This document shows positions 8,297 through 16,832 of a DNA stretch of 64,000 nucleotides, piece after piece (the stretch's first letter is position 1; the number at the start of each line of letters is the position of its first letter). The translations under genes and the position numbers were made by a program. Origin of the DNA: Burkholderia sp. D-99 (lineage in GTDB: Bacteria > Pseudomonadota > Gammaproteobacteria > Burkholderiales > Burkholderiaceae); assembly GCF_011605345.1 (NCBI RefSeq), contig NZ_JAAOXM010000008.1, positions 124,001 to 188,000 on the forward strand, given 5' to 3'. The notes under the pieces were generated by a model that was not told the origin of the DNA, did no database searches, and was given only the letters and a program-made list of their open reading frames with translations.

Positions 8297-8674
8297 TCAG
8301 GACGCGAACGGAGGGGCGCGCGGTTGCGCGGCCGTGAGCGGCAGCGCGCGGCGCAGGCTTTCGAAGCGGGTCGCTTCGCGATGCTGAATGACGTGCACGT
8401 TGGCCGCGAACGTCAGTTCGGGCGCGGGCAGAGCGGGCGTATGGGCAAGCAGGCTGCAATAGCCGCATGCCTGGAGGTGAGACTGCAGGCTCTTGCGCGA
8501 CGAATCGGCGGCGCGCTCGCCGATGGCCGGCGCGGCCGTGCAGTAGCCGGCCAGCAGCGTATCGACGCGCTGCTGCGTCGTCAGTGCCTGCGAGATCGTC
8601 GGCGCGAGCGCCGTCATCAGGATGGCGAGCATCCCGATCAGACTGCCGATCTTCCGGAGGCGACGACTCAGCAT
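8297..8674 (-). CDS. DUF2946-family protein
   Basis: Protein of 125 residues with an N-terminal membrane or signal segment (about residues 10-30), then a short soluble part carrying Cys45 and a CGYC pair (Cys70, Cys73) near His66 and His78. This layout fits DUF2946, a family often found beside copper transport genes. It heads the copper set on this strand, followed by the small candidate gene, CopC, PCuAC and a small membrane protein. A metal-binding role is inferred from the Cys/His content and neighbours only. Confidence 0.75.
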   Translation of the reverse strand: MLSRRLRKIGSLIGMLAILMTALAPTISQALTTQQRVDTLLAGYCTAAPAIGERAADSSRKSLQSHLQACGYCSLLAHTPALPAPELTFAANVHVIQHREATRFESLRRALPLTAAQPRAPPFAS

Positions 8675-8766
8675 GCGATGCGCGGCGGCGGTTGGGCGAC
8701 GATGGAGCGGATTATGCCACGCACGTCGATTCGCATGTCGACACGGCGGTGCGGCGTTGCGGCGCG

Positions 8767-9261
8767 CTATGCGTGCTTTGCCAGATATTTCGTGACCAGC
8801 GTCATCTGCGCGGCCCAGCCCTGATCGTTCATCTCGCGTGCCTTCGCGCGGCGCGTTTCGATCAACTGATCGAAGCCCGTTTCGGTGACCGTGAGCAGCG
8901 TGCCGCCGGCCTGTGCCGCGAGCGCGAACGTGACGAGCGTCATCGGCTCGGAGGCGTAATCGATATTCGGGTCGATCGCGAACGGATGCCAGCGAAACGA
9001 GAACAGTTGCTTCGGCTCGACGCGGTCGACGACGATTTCGAACACCATACCCGCATAGGGCTCCTGCGTCTTGGCGACATCGTCGTCGACGCGGGTCGGC
9101 GTGATGCGGCCGAACAGCGGCTGGCCGGCCGCGAACGGCCCGTCGAACGTTACGCCGAACCACTGGCCGAATTCGCCGGAATTGCTGACGGCTTCCCACA
9201 CGCGGTCGGGCGATGCGTTGAGCAGGGCCTGTTTTTCGATGCGATCGGTTTGCTGGGTCAT
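8767..9261 (-). CDS. SRPBCC-family (AHSA1-like) protein
   Basis: Cytosolic protein of 164 residues with the START/Bet v1-like fold used to bind hydrophobic ligands. N-terminal signature: IEKQALLNASPDRVWEAVSN. C-terminal signature: TVTETGFDQL and a final helix (NDQGWAAQMTLVTKYLAKHA). The start at 9261 is chosen over 9273 because GGAGAACGTC precedes it. AHSA1-like SRPBCC proteins of this type are often paired with ArsR regulators; none is present here. The ligand is unknown. Confidence 0.88.
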   Translation of the reverse strand: MTQQTDRIEKQALLNASPDRVWEAVSNSGEFGQWFGVTFDGPFAAGQPLFGRITPTRVDDDVAKTQEPYAGMVFEIVVDRVEPKQLFSFRWHPFAIDPNIDYASEPMTLVTFALAAQAGGTLLTVTETGFDQLIETRRAKAREMNDQGWAAQMTLVTKYLAKHA

Positions 9262-9319
9262 GACGTTCTCCACACGGGATCAACCTTTGCGGGACGGCAC
9301 GCGCGACCGCGTGCCGCGT

Positions 9320-9622
9320 CTAGTCGAGCATGACCGCGTCGGGCACGTCGAGCACGAGGTCCGACGTCGCGACGGCCACGCATGGCAGCGTATAGCCGTC
9401 GGCCTTTTCCTCGCGGCTCAGCCCCGGCCATTCGATCGTGTAGCGTACGCTGCCGCTGACGATCCGGCAAAGGCAGCTTCGGCACGTGCCGTTGCGGCAC
9501 GAGCGCGGCAGCGACACGCGCGCGAACGCGGCGGCTTCGAGCAGCGTGAGCGAATCGGGTGCATCGAAGGTCGCGCCGAGCGGCTCGATGCGCACGAGGG
9601 GAAGGTGTTCCGGATGGGTCAT
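9320..9622 (-). CDS. Plant-type [2Fe-2S] ferredoxin
   Basis: Small electron carrier of 100 residues. The cluster-binding pattern C-X4-C-X2-C...C is complete: Cys42, Cys47, Cys50 and Cys81 (SCRNGTCRSC, TLPC), with an extra Cys52. The flanking sequence SLTLLEAAAFARVSLPRSC is typical of fdx/phenol hydroxylase-type ferredoxins. No oxygenase or reductase gene is adjacent. It is followed on the same strand by the SRPBCC gene and preceded by the sigma-54 activator. Confidence 0.9.
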   Translation of the reverse strand: MTHPEHLPLVRIEPLGATFDAPDSLTLLEAAAFARVSLPRSCRNGTCRSCLCRIVSGSVRYTIEWPGLSREEKADGYTLPCVAVATSDLVLDVPDAVMLD

Positions 9623-9704
9623 GGCGGAGGCGGGCGGCGGTTCGGCGGCAACGCGTCAAGCATACCCGAACGTGCTGGCGGCCGGCGTCGGCCGGCCGCT
9701 GGCG

Positions 9705-11615
9705 TCAATGCCGGCGCAGGTGCCGGTACACGGTATTGCGGGCGAGGCCGAGTTCGCGCGCGGCCGCCGACACGTTGCCGCCATGCCGCGCAAGCACGGC
9801 GTCGATTACCGCGGCCTGATGGCTTTGCAGCGTCGTACCTTCACGCGTGCCGGCCGATTCGGCCGGCGCTGCGGTGGACGACGCGGCCGGTGCGTCGTCG
9901 CAGTCGAGCCAGAAATCGTCGGGCAAATGGGTGAGCGTGATTTCGGCTTCGTCTTCGGCCAGCATGCCGGCCGTGCGCAACACGTTGGTCATCTGGCGCA
10001 GGTTGCCGGGCCAGCGGTGGCGCGTGAACGCGTCGAGCACGTCGGCCGCGATGCGGCGCGGCATCGGTTCGCTGCGCGCGAGTCGCGCGAGAATCCGCTC
10101 GACGAGCGCGGGCAGGTCGGTGCGTGCGGCAAGCGCCGGCAGCGTGACCGCGAGCCCGTTGATCCGGTAGAACAGGTCTTCGCGGAACGTGCCTTCCGCG
10201 ATCATCGCGCGCAGGTCGCGATGGGTCGCGCAGACCACCCGCACGTCGACCGGCACTGCGCGCGCGCCGCCGAGCGGCATCACCGCGCGTTCCTGCAGCA
10301 CGCGCATCAGCCGGACCTGCTGCGCGAGCGGCATGTCGCCGATTTCGTCGAGAAACAGCGTGCCGCCATCGGCCTGCACGATCTTGCCGGGGCTGCCGCG
10401 CTTGCGCGCGCCGGTGAACGCGCCGTCCTCATAGCCGAACAGCTCGGCCTCGATCAGCGAATCGGGCAGCGCCGCGCAGTTGACTGCCACGAACGGACCG
10501 TCCGCGCGCGGCGATGCCTGGTGCAGTGCGCGGGCGAGCCATTCCTTGCCGGTGCCGGTCTGGCCGAGGATCAACAGCGGCAGGTCGCGCCCGCGGATCT
10601 TCGCGACGCGTTCGAGCACGGCGGCCATGCGTGCGTCGCCCGTGTCGAGCGTCGCGAACGTGATCGCGTCCGGTTCCGGGTCCGGCGTGCGTGCGCGTGC
10701 GGCGGGCGCGGGCGGCGTGACGGCGACGGTGGTCTTGTGCGCTTCCGCGAATTCGCAGCGTGCCAGCACGCGTACGCCGGTTGCCAGCGTGAGGCGGAAC
10801 ATCGCGCCGGGTGCGCGTGCCGCCTGCTGCGCGAGCTGGCCGAAGCGCATGCCGAACAGCGCGTCGCTGGCCTGATGCTGCAGTGCGTCGAACGACGCGC
10901 CGAGCTGGAATTGTGCGCTGCGGTTCGCAGCGATCAATCCGCCGTCGGGGCCGAATGCGACGAGCCCGGCGAACAGCGAATCGACGCATTCCTCGTGCGC
11001 ATGAAAGCGCAGCCGCAAGGCTTCCGCGCACTGGTTCGCGAACAGGTGATTCTCGATCAGTTGCGCGGACATCCGCACGAGCGCGAGCGTGTGCGGGCTC
11101 GAGCCGCGCGGATCGCCGCTGACGTCGAGCGTGCCGAGCGTGCGGCCGAACGGGTCGAAGATCGGCGCGCACGAGCAGGTGAGGATGTGGTTGGCGCGCA
11201 GGAAGTGTTCGGCGCCGTGCACCGCGACGGCCTGGCCCGATGCGAGCGCGGTGCCGATCGCGTTGGTGCCGCGTGCGCCTTCCGCCCATGAGACGCCCGT
11301 ACACAGTGCGACGCGGTTTGCTTTCTCGATGAAGTCCGCGTCGCCGATGCTGTGCAGGATGACGCCGGCGGCATCGGTCAGCAGCACGAGGCTTTGCGTG
11401 TCGGCGATTTGCGCGTGGAGGTTCTCCATCACCGGGCGCGCGTGCGAGAACAGTGCGTGATTCGTGTCGAGCAGTTCGCGCAGCGCGATGCGCGACAGCG
11501 GCGAGAAATCGGGGCGTTCGTGCGCGCGCAGGCCGACCGCGGTCGAACGCGCATGCGCCTGCGCGAGCAGGTCGGTGCGACCCGCGGTGGCGGGCAGCAC
11601 GAAGGGTTGCGGCAT
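9705..11615 (-). CDS. Sigma-54-dependent activator, AcoR type
   Basis: Enhancer-binding transcriptional activator of 636 residues, AcoR-like in layout. A GAF sensor domain lies at about 60-200 and a PAS-like linker at about 205-290. The AAA+ domain at about 320-560 has Walker A GQTGTGKE (351-358), the sigma-54 contact loop GAFTGA (398-403) and Walker B GGTLFLDE (417-424). A FIS-type helix-turn-helix closes the protein (HGGNVSAAARELGLARNTVY). All ATPase motifs are intact. The start has AGGAGACAAGTC before the ATG. AcoR relatives control acetoin or alcohol metabolism, but no such target gene is adjacent. Three 49-bp repeats lie in the leader. Confidence 0.92.
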   Translation of the reverse strand: MPQPFVLPATAGRTDLLAQAHARSTAVGLRAHERPDFSPLSRIALRELLDTNHALFSHARPVMENLHAQIADTQSLVLLTDAAGVILHSIGDADFIEKANRVALCTGVSWAEGARGTNAIGTALASGQAVAVHGAEHFLRANHILTCSCAPIFDPFGRTLGTLDVSGDPRGSSPHTLALVRMSAQLIENHLFANQCAEALRLRFHAHEECVDSLFAGLVAFGPDGGLIAANRSAQFQLGASFDALQHQASDALFGMRFGQLAQQAARAPGAMFRLTLATGVRVLARCEFAEAHKTTVAVTPPAPAARARTPDPEPDAITFATLDTGDARMAAVLERVAKIRGRDLPLLILGQTGTGKEWLARALHQASPRADGPFVAVNCAALPDSLIEAELFGYEDGAFTGARKRGSPGKIVQADGGTLFLDEIGDMPLAQQVRLMRVLQERAVMPLGGARAVPVDVRVVCATHRDLRAMIAEGTFREDLFYRINGLAVTLPALAARTDLPALVERILARLARSEPMPRRIAADVLDAFTRHRWPGNLRQMTNVLRTAGMLAEDEAEITLTHLPDDFWLDCDDAPAASSTAAPAESAGTREGTTLQSHQAAVIDAVLARHGGNVSAAARELGLARNTVYRHLRRH

Positions 11616-11636
11616 GACTTGTCTCCTGTCGACAGC

Positions 11637-11774
11637 AGTTAGCGCTTCAGCGCTTACTGCTGTCCCATGCTTCGCGGTCGACCCGAGTTGGCGCTTTAGC
11701 GCTTACCCAGGTCCCATGCTTCGCGGTCGACCCGAGTCAGCGCTCCATCGCTCACCCAGGCCCCATGCTCCTCG
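11637..11774. repeat. Three 49-bp tandem repeats in the AcoR-like gene leader
   Basis: Units start at 11637, 11686 and 11735. The first two are 49 bp each; the third is cut to about 40 bp. Each contains a GCGC-NNNN-GCGC hairpin or its decayed form (AGCGCTTCAGCGCT in unit 1) followed by CCCATGCTTCGCGGTCGACCCG, which units 1 and 2 share exactly. The array begins 22 bp upstream of the AcoR-like start codon, so it lies in the promoter or untranslated leader. It could be an operator array or a structured RNA leader. Confidence 0.8.
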
Positions 11775-12035
11775 AATCTGGCCGATCCGGCGCACGCGCA
11801 CTCGCCGAAATCCTCTACCGATTCCGGCTTCCGCGTGCGGCGCACCATCGATGTGCGAACGCCGGCCATCCGGGTACGCATCATCATACAAGCGCCGCGT
11901 GCGATGCGCGACCGCGAACAAAATCCCCTTGCTTTTAAATGCCCGCCTGCAATGATGGAAATGGAGCACGCACGCGCCGTGTTCCGCATTGCAACATGCA
12001 TGCGACGCGACATGCATCCGTTCGGGAGACGCATC
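11775..12035. other. Intergenic region, no gene supported
   Basis: Spacer between the repeat array and the small membrane protein gene. It is AT-richer around 11925-12000 and probably holds divergent promoters for both genes. Open frames here are short and lack ribosome binding sites. Confidence 0.5.
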
Positions 12036-12227
12036 ATGGTTCGGACGGAACTGAGAGTCGTGCTGGCGGCCATCGCCACCTTCATCATGCTGGGCGGCAT
12101 TGCCGTGGCGATCCACGGGCTGCTGTTCGATCTGACCGATGCGGTGCGATACGGGGCGGCCGCGATTGCGGTGGGCGCCACGACGGCTGCGATTGCGCTC
12201 AACGTCTGGCCGACCGATCCGCACTGA
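12036..12227 (+). CDS. Small two-helix membrane protein
   Basis: Protein of 63 residues with two hydrophobic segments (about 8-30 and 37-56; VVLAAIATFIMLGGIAVAIH and YGAAAIAVGATTAAIAL). The ATG at 12036 follows GGGAGACGCATC, a good Shine-Dalgarno, and is preferred over the upstream in-frame starts. No family is recognised. It is likely monocistronic, with a spacer of about 225 bp before the next gene. Confidence 0.6.
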   Translation: MVRTELRVVLAAIATFIMLGGIAVAIHGLLFDLTDAVRYGAAAIAVGATTAAIALNVWPTDPH

Positions 12228-12453
12228 CGCCGGTTTCCGAAACGGTGCCGGATGCCGCGCTGATCAGATGAAATGCGCGTCGGAACGACGCACGCCGGAA
12301 TATTTGTCTCCTGCGCGAAACCGTCTAAAGTGGAAGTCAACCGGCATGCATTGTTCGCGCCATCACCCGCCGGCGAGCCCGCGTACATCATCGTCCGGCC
12401 GGTAGCGGACGACGGACGCGGTCATTCGTTTTCTACCGGTCGAGGCGGCTCCT

Positions 12454-12741
12454 ATGCAAATCCATTTCACGAACGATAAGCCCGAGTATTCGGGGCGCGA
12501 CCTGATGCTTGCGTTCACGGCGTTGGTGAATGGCGAGCGCGTCCAATGTCAGATCACCGCCGAGGCGCTGGAAGATCACTTCGGCGCGGCTTCGCCGCGC
12601 TTCGAGGACATGGTCGGCGCATTCGACCAGCACCGCGACCGTATCGAGGCGGCCGCACGGCGCCTGCTGTCGGAGACGCGCGCGCAATGCGTGACGTTGC
12701 GCAGCGGCTATGTGCGTTTCTACGAGGCCAACTGGCGCTGA
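12454..12741 (+). CDS. DUF1488-family protein
   Basis: Small soluble protein of 95 residues that matches the DUF1488 pattern: an N-terminal strand pair (MQIHFTNDKPEYSGRDLMLA), a CQITAEALEDHFG block and a C-terminal helix (FDQHRDRIEAAARRLLSE). The start is supported by GAGGCGG a few bases upstream. The family has no known function; members are widespread in Burkholderia as stand-alone genes. Confidence 0.75.
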   Translation: MQIHFTNDKPEYSGRDLMLAFTALVNGERVQCQITAEALEDHFGAASPRFEDMVGAFDQHRDRIEAAARRLLSETRAQCVTLRSGYVRFYEANWR

Positions 12742-12924
12742 CGACACGACGCTCGTCTTGCTGCGCGCGTCGCTGAACGCCGCGCCCGCGAAGACGTTGC
12801 CTTTCATGCGATGCCGTTCGGCGGGGCCGGGCGGCATTTTCGTATGCGGGCCGTACCGGCACGCTCGCTCGCCGGAATGAGCAGCCGCACGAATTCATCA
12901 GGATCGCAGAGGAAATTCCGCGAA

Positions 12925-12956
12925 AACGAAAACGCCACCGAAGGTGGCGTGTTTTC
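12925..12956 (-). terminator. Intrinsic terminator of the purine permease gene
   Basis: On the minus strand CGCCACC-TTCG-GGTGGCG is followed by TTTTCGTTTT. It lies about 30 bp after the permease stop codon. Confidence 0.85.
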
Positions 12957-12983
12957 ATCGTGCATCGCGCCGAAGCGCAACCG

Positions 12984-14285
12984 TCACTCGCTGCCGAGAT
13001 AGAAGAAGCGGAACAGGAACACGGCGGCGATGATCCACACGATCGGCTTGACCGAGCGGGCCTGGCCCGTCAGCAGCTTGAGGCCGCCGTAAGCGATGAA
13101 ACCGAACGCGACGCCGTTCGCGATCGAGTACGTGAACGGCATCAGCAGCGCGGTCAGCGCGGCCGGCACGGCTTCCGTTGCATCGTCCCACGGCACCTCG
13201 ACCATCTCGCGAAGCATCAGGCACGACACGTACAGCAGTGCCGGCGCCGTCGCATACGCCGGCACGACGCCGGCGAGCGGCGCGATGAACAGGCACGCGA
13301 GGAACAGCACCGCGACGGTGATGGCCGTCACGCCCGTGCGGCCGCCGGCCTGCACGCCCGATGCGCTTTCGATATACGCGGTGGTCGACGACGTGCCGAG
13401 CACCGAGCCCGCGACGATCGCGGTGCTGTCGGCGAGCAGCGCCTTGTTCAGGCGGTTCATCTTGCCTTCGACGAGCAGGCCCGCGCGGTTCGCGACGCCC
13501 ATCAGCGTGCCCGTCGCGTCGAACAGCTCGACGAGGAAGAACACGAGGATCACGTTGATGATGCCGGTCGACAGCGCGGCGCGGATGTCGAGCTTGAACA
13601 GCGTCGCGTCGATCGACGGCGGCGCGGAGAACACGCCGTGGAACTGGTTGTCGCCGAAGAAGAACGACAGGACCGTGACGCCGATGATGCCGATCAGGAT
13701 CGCGCCGCGCACGCGCAGGTGGTCGAGCGTGACAATTGTGAAGAAGCCGATGATCGCGAGGATCGTGTCGTGCTTGTGGAGATCGCCGAGCGTGACGAGC
13801 GTGGCCGGGTTGCCGACGATCACGCCCGACGTCTTCAGCGAGATGATGCCGAGGAACAGGCCGATACCTGCCGTGATCGAGATCCGCAGCGATTTCGGAA
13901 TGCCGTTGACGATCGCCTCGCGCACGCGGAACAGCGTGACGAGCAGGAACAGGCAGCCCGAGATGAACACTGCGCCGAGCGCGGCCTGCCACGTGAAGCC
14001 CATCCCCTTGACCACCGTGTACGCGAAATACGCGTTCAGGCCCATGCCGGGCGCGCAGGCGATCGGGTAGTTCGCGTACAGCCCCATGATGATGGACGCC
14101 AGCGCCGCGACGAGGCAGGTCGCGACGAACACGGATTCCTTCGGCATGCCGGCGTCGCCGAGGATCGCGGGGTTGACGAAGATGATGTAGGCCATCGTCA
14201 GGAACGTGGTGACGCCCGCGAGTATTTCGGTGCGGAAGTCGGTGCCGGCTTCAGCGAAGCCGAAATACCGCTTGATGGATTCCAT
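12984..14285 (-). CDS. NCS2 (AzgA-type) purine permease
   Basis: Inner-membrane nucleobase:proton symporter of 433 residues with 12-14 hydrophobic segments. Diagnostic blocks are TEILAGVTTFLTMAYIIFVN near the N-terminus, CAPGMGLNAYFAYTVV, and the C-terminal GTSSTTAYIESASGVQAGGR loop that helps form the substrate site. These match the AzgA/PbuG/GhxP group, which takes up adenine, guanine or hypoxanthine. The start (MESIKRYFG) has GGAGAAACGCC upstream. It is a single-gene unit with its own terminator. Which purine it carries cannot be fixed from sequence. Confidence 0.93.
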   Translation of the reverse strand: MESIKRYFGFAEAGTDFRTEILAGVTTFLTMAYIIFVNPAILGDAGMPKESVFVATCLVAALASIIMGLYANYPIACAPGMGLNAYFAYTVVKGMGFTWQAALGAVFISGCLFLLVTLFRVREAIVNGIPKSLRISITAGIGLFLGIISLKTSGVIVGNPATLVTLGDLHKHDTILAIIGFFTIVTLDHLRVRGAILIGIIGVTVLSFFFGDNQFHGVFSAPPSIDATLFKLDIRAALSTGIINVILVFFLVELFDATGTLMGVANRAGLLVEGKMNRLNKALLADSTAIVAGSVLGTSSTTAYIESASGVQAGGRTGVTAITVAVLFLACLFIAPLAGVVPAYATAPALLYVSCLMLREMVEVPWDDATEAVPAALTALLMPFTYSIANGVAFGFIAYGGLKLLTGQARSVKPIVWIIAAVFLFRFFYLGSE

Positions 14286-15083
14286 GAAGGCGTTTCTCCG
14301 GTCGGGTTGTCGTGTTGCTTGTTGTGCCGAATTGTTGTAAAGGCAGCGCGCGGCCGGCTTACTGTAACCAGCCACTATTGCCCGGCTATCGGCGGATTGT
14401 AATAGCGCGGATAGCTCGGACGATATAGTTGGAGGGCACGATCGAAAGATCGATCGGCTGCCTGCGCGCGAACGGTCTGGCAGCCCGGCCGCGCGGCGAA
14501 GGCGCGCATTTTACCGGTTCGGGCGGAGCGAACCGGAAGAAATGGCGGAAACGGGAGCAGAAACGGAAGCAGGACAAGCGAGCGAGGCCGGCCGATGCAT
14601 GCGCAACAGCGTGCAAAGCGGGCCTGCAAAGCGACACGCGCGGTGTATCGCGCGTGGCGGGTGCGGGATGACATCCGACTGAAACGGAGCGCCCGCATGC
14701 TGCACGAACGCGGGGCAGGCAGCGCGTGCGCGGCCGGTGCGGATGCCCGGCAGCGGCGTGCAGCGGCCATTCGTCAGTCCAGGCGGGTGCAGATATCGGG
14801 CTATCGTGCGCCGAAGCCGTCCCGCCCGCAACTGTCATTTCGCGATGCGGGGGCGACTGTGGTTTCTGTGTAAAAGATTGCAAGACCCCATCGCATAAAC
14901 CGGCAAGTCTTTCTAGGATAGATACACCGCGCATGCACACGCCGGCCGGTAATTGCCGACGCGGGGGAGTCGCAGTCCGTGCAGGCCTGGCGGTGAAGTG
15001 CGGTCAAGGCCGTTGCGCGTTCGGGCAGGCACGGCCGATTGCGATTGCCCGATGCGGGTTCGTCCGTAATCACGGAGGTCAGC
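14286..15083. other. Long intergenic region, no gene supported
   Basis: About 800 bp between the permease and the next small gene. It includes the permease promoter and leader and a palindromic CGATCGAAAGATCGATCG near 14440-14457. Reading frames are short, Arg/Ala-rich and lack ribosome sites. No purine-riboswitch core was recognised, but this was only checked by eye. Confidence 0.5.
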
Positions 15084-15362
15084 ATGTTGAACTGGATCAG
15101 CCGCTGGGCGATGCGACACGCCCCCACGCCGGAAAAAACCGCTGCGTCGATGCTCGTGACGGCGCGCATGGAACTGTTCTCAGCCGAACAGCGCGTCATC
15201 GATGCGAAATTACAGGCGGATTACTGGCGCACACGTGTGTCATTCCTCGAAGAGGTGCAGAAGCAGGGCATCGATCCGTGGGTGACCTCGCAGGCTTCGC
15301 AACGACCCGAGCTCGATTCCACTCCCCGAAGCACGGGCCCGCGTCTCGCCGCCAGCACTTGA
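15084..15362 (+). CDS. Small helical hypothetical protein
   Basis: Protein of 92 residues with no recognised family. Residues about 20-60 form a strongly helical, charged stretch (ARMELFSAEQRVIDAKLQAD) likely to be a short coiled coil. The C-terminus is polar and Ser/Thr-rich. The ATG follows CGGAGGTCAGC, an excellent Shine-Dalgarno, which is the main evidence that the gene is real. It is isolated, with non-coding DNA on both sides. Confidence 0.6.
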   Translation: MLNWISRWAMRHAPTPEKTAASMLVTARMELFSAEQRVIDAKLQADYWRTRVSFLEEVQKQGIDPWVTSQASQRPELDSTPRSTGPRLAAST

Positions 15363-15511
15363 TGCACCTGCTGCATCGCGGCGCGCGATCGCTCGCGGCA
15401 CGCACCGGCGTGCCGCGTCATTCGATGCGCACCTGCGGCGCGTGACGCCGCGGGTGCGTCCGTTTCCGGTCGCGGCCGTGCCGCGTCTCGCGTGCCTAGA
15501 CGGCGCGCCGT

Positions 15512-15886
15512 TCATCCGCTCCTTCTCCCTATCCCGAAGAGCAAACGTTGCACTTGCGCGAGCGTGCGCCTGAAGCGCTCGCCGCGACGCACGTACGCGG
15601 TCGTGAGCGTCGCTTCGGCCGACCGGTCGGCATCGGTGCCGAGCCAGATGCGCTCGCCGCGTGCGATGCGCAGCACGTCGCCGGGCTGCACCCAGCAATC
15701 GTCGACGCTCGGCGGGCGCGTAACCCACAGCGCCGCGCCATGCGTGCGCAGCTCTGCATCCTGCGGCGCGCGCCAGGTCAGCGTCGTGCGTGGCGCGACC
15801 GCGAAACGGATCACGACAGTCGGTAACGCGATCGTGCCGGCACAGCGCCGATCGGAACGGTCAAACAGCGGGCTTGCCTGGTCCAT
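15512..15886 (-). CDS. DUF2917-family protein, copy 1
   Basis: Protein of 124 residues of the DUF2917 family, small beta-rich proteins of unknown function. Conserved blocks are TLTWRAPQDAELRTHGAALW followed by WVTRPPSVDDCWVQPGDVL. It shares clear similarity with the neighbour at 16204-16581, so the two are a tandem duplication. The start (MDQASPLF) has GGAGAAGACG just upstream. A hairpin with a U-run sits about 45 nt before the start codon, inside the leader; the same arrangement exists in copy 2. Confidence 0.8.
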   Translation of the reverse strand: MDQASPLFDRSDRRCAGTIALPTVVIRFAVAPRTTLTWRAPQDAELRTHGAALWVTRPPSVDDCWVQPGDVLRIARGERIWLGTDADRSAEATLTTAYVRRGERFRRTLAQVQRLLFGIGRRSG

Positions 15887-15931
15887 CGTCTTCTCCATTG
15901 AGTGAGCCGGATGGATGACGCGCACCAGAAC

Positions 15932-15963
15932 AAAAAGGCCTCATCCGTTTCCGGTGAGGCCTT
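15932..15963 (-). terminator. Terminator hairpin in the leader of DUF2917 copy 1
   Basis: Stem AAGGCCTCA / TGAGGCCTT with a U-run on the minus-strand side, between a conserved TTGACA promoter element and the start codon. It may act as an attenuator or end read-through from copy 2. Confidence 0.7.
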
Positions 15964-16083
15964 GTGTGACATGCGGTACTGCTCGATTGCTAACGCACAA
16001 GCGCCTCCCGTGAACCATTCTTTCGAATGTTCATCGATCGATGAATCGCGACGGGGATGAGCGTGTACGTAGGCATGCGAACG

Positions 16084-16112
16084 AGTTTGTCTTCGTGGAG
16101 CAGCGTTGTCAA
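16084..16112 (-). promoter_or_regulatory. Candidate promoter of DUF2917 copy 1
   Basis: TTGACA (16107-16112) with a 17-bp spacer to CAAACT (16084-16089). The same TTGACA-17-CACACT arrangement is kept upstream of copy 2 at about 16776-16804 even though the intervening sequence has diverged. Confidence 0.5.
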
Positions 16113-16203
16113 CGACAATTTTCAAGATAGGCGCGGGTGATGCGTCGGCTGCCTGGCGAGTGTGCGCGGCGCACCCATGAGCGCGTGTGCCGCGACGCGT
16201 TCG

Positions 16204-16581
16204 TCATTCGCGACTTCGACATCGTTCGCGCAGCAAGCTGCGCATCCGTGCGAGCGCACGCGCCAGCCACGCGCCGCGTCTCATCGCGTACGCGGTCGTG
16301 ATCGATGCTTCGACCGGACGGTCGTCGTCGGTGCTCATCCAGATGCGATCGCCGCGCTGCACGTGCAGCACGTCGCCGGCTCGTATCCAGTAGTCGTCGA
16401 CGCTGCCCAGTCGCGTGACCCACAGCGCCGCGTCGTGCACGCGGATCTCGGCATCGTTTCGTGCGTGCCACGCCAGCGTCTTGCGCGGCGCGACCGTGAA
16501 TTGCATCACGACCCGCGGCAATGCGATCGCATCGGTGCGGCACCGATCGGGGCAGACAACCAGCCGGCGTGCTTGGTCCAT
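16204..16581 (-). CDS. DUF2917-family protein, copy 2
   Basis: Protein of 125 residues, paralogue of the gene at 15512-15886. Matching blocks are TLAWHARNDAEIRVHDAALW and WVTRLGSVDDYWIRAGDVLH. The C-terminus is Arg-rich (RALARMRSLLRERCRSRE). The start (MDQARRLV) follows GGAGATGACG. Like copy 1 it has a leader of roughly 190 nt with a terminator hairpin just before the gene. The duplicated unit of about 690 bp covers promoter, leader, hairpin and gene. The function is unknown. Confidence 0.8.
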   Translation of the reverse strand: MDQARRLVVCPDRCRTDAIALPRVVMQFTVAPRKTLAWHARNDAEIRVHDAALWVTRLGSVDDYWIRAGDVLHVQRGDRIWMSTDDDRPVEASITTAYAMRRGAWLARALARMRSLLRERCRSRE

Positions 16582-16627
16582 CGTCATCTCCATCCGTTGA
16601 GCCGGGCGGGATGACGCGCACCAAAAC

Positions 16628-16659
16628 AAAAAGGCCTCATCCGTTTCCGGCGAGGCCTT
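16628..16659 (-). terminator. Terminator hairpin in the leader of DUF2917 copy 2
   Basis: Near-identical hairpin to that of copy 1 (AAGGCCTC / GAGGCCTT with a U-run on the minus strand), placed about 45 nt before the start codon. Confidence 0.7.
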
Positions 16660-16832
16660 GTGACATGCGTAACTGAATCTCGATGCTAACGCACAAGCGC
16701 CTCCGGTGATCGCCGCGGGTGGGCGTTCACTGGTGTTTTATGCGCGATGGCGTTGGGCTTGAGCATAGGCATGCGAACGAGTGTGTCGTGGCACCGCAGC
16801 AATGTCAACGGAAATTTCGAGATACGTGACGG

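Noticed and set aside
12960-14402. 480-residue plus-strand frame opposite the purine permease gene
   Set aside because: Rich in Arg, Asp and Glu with no fold signature; it is the antisense shadow of the permease.
14286-15083. Purine riboswitch in front of the purine permease
   Set aside because: No three-way-junction core with the conserved loop sequences could be seen; promoter and leader only.
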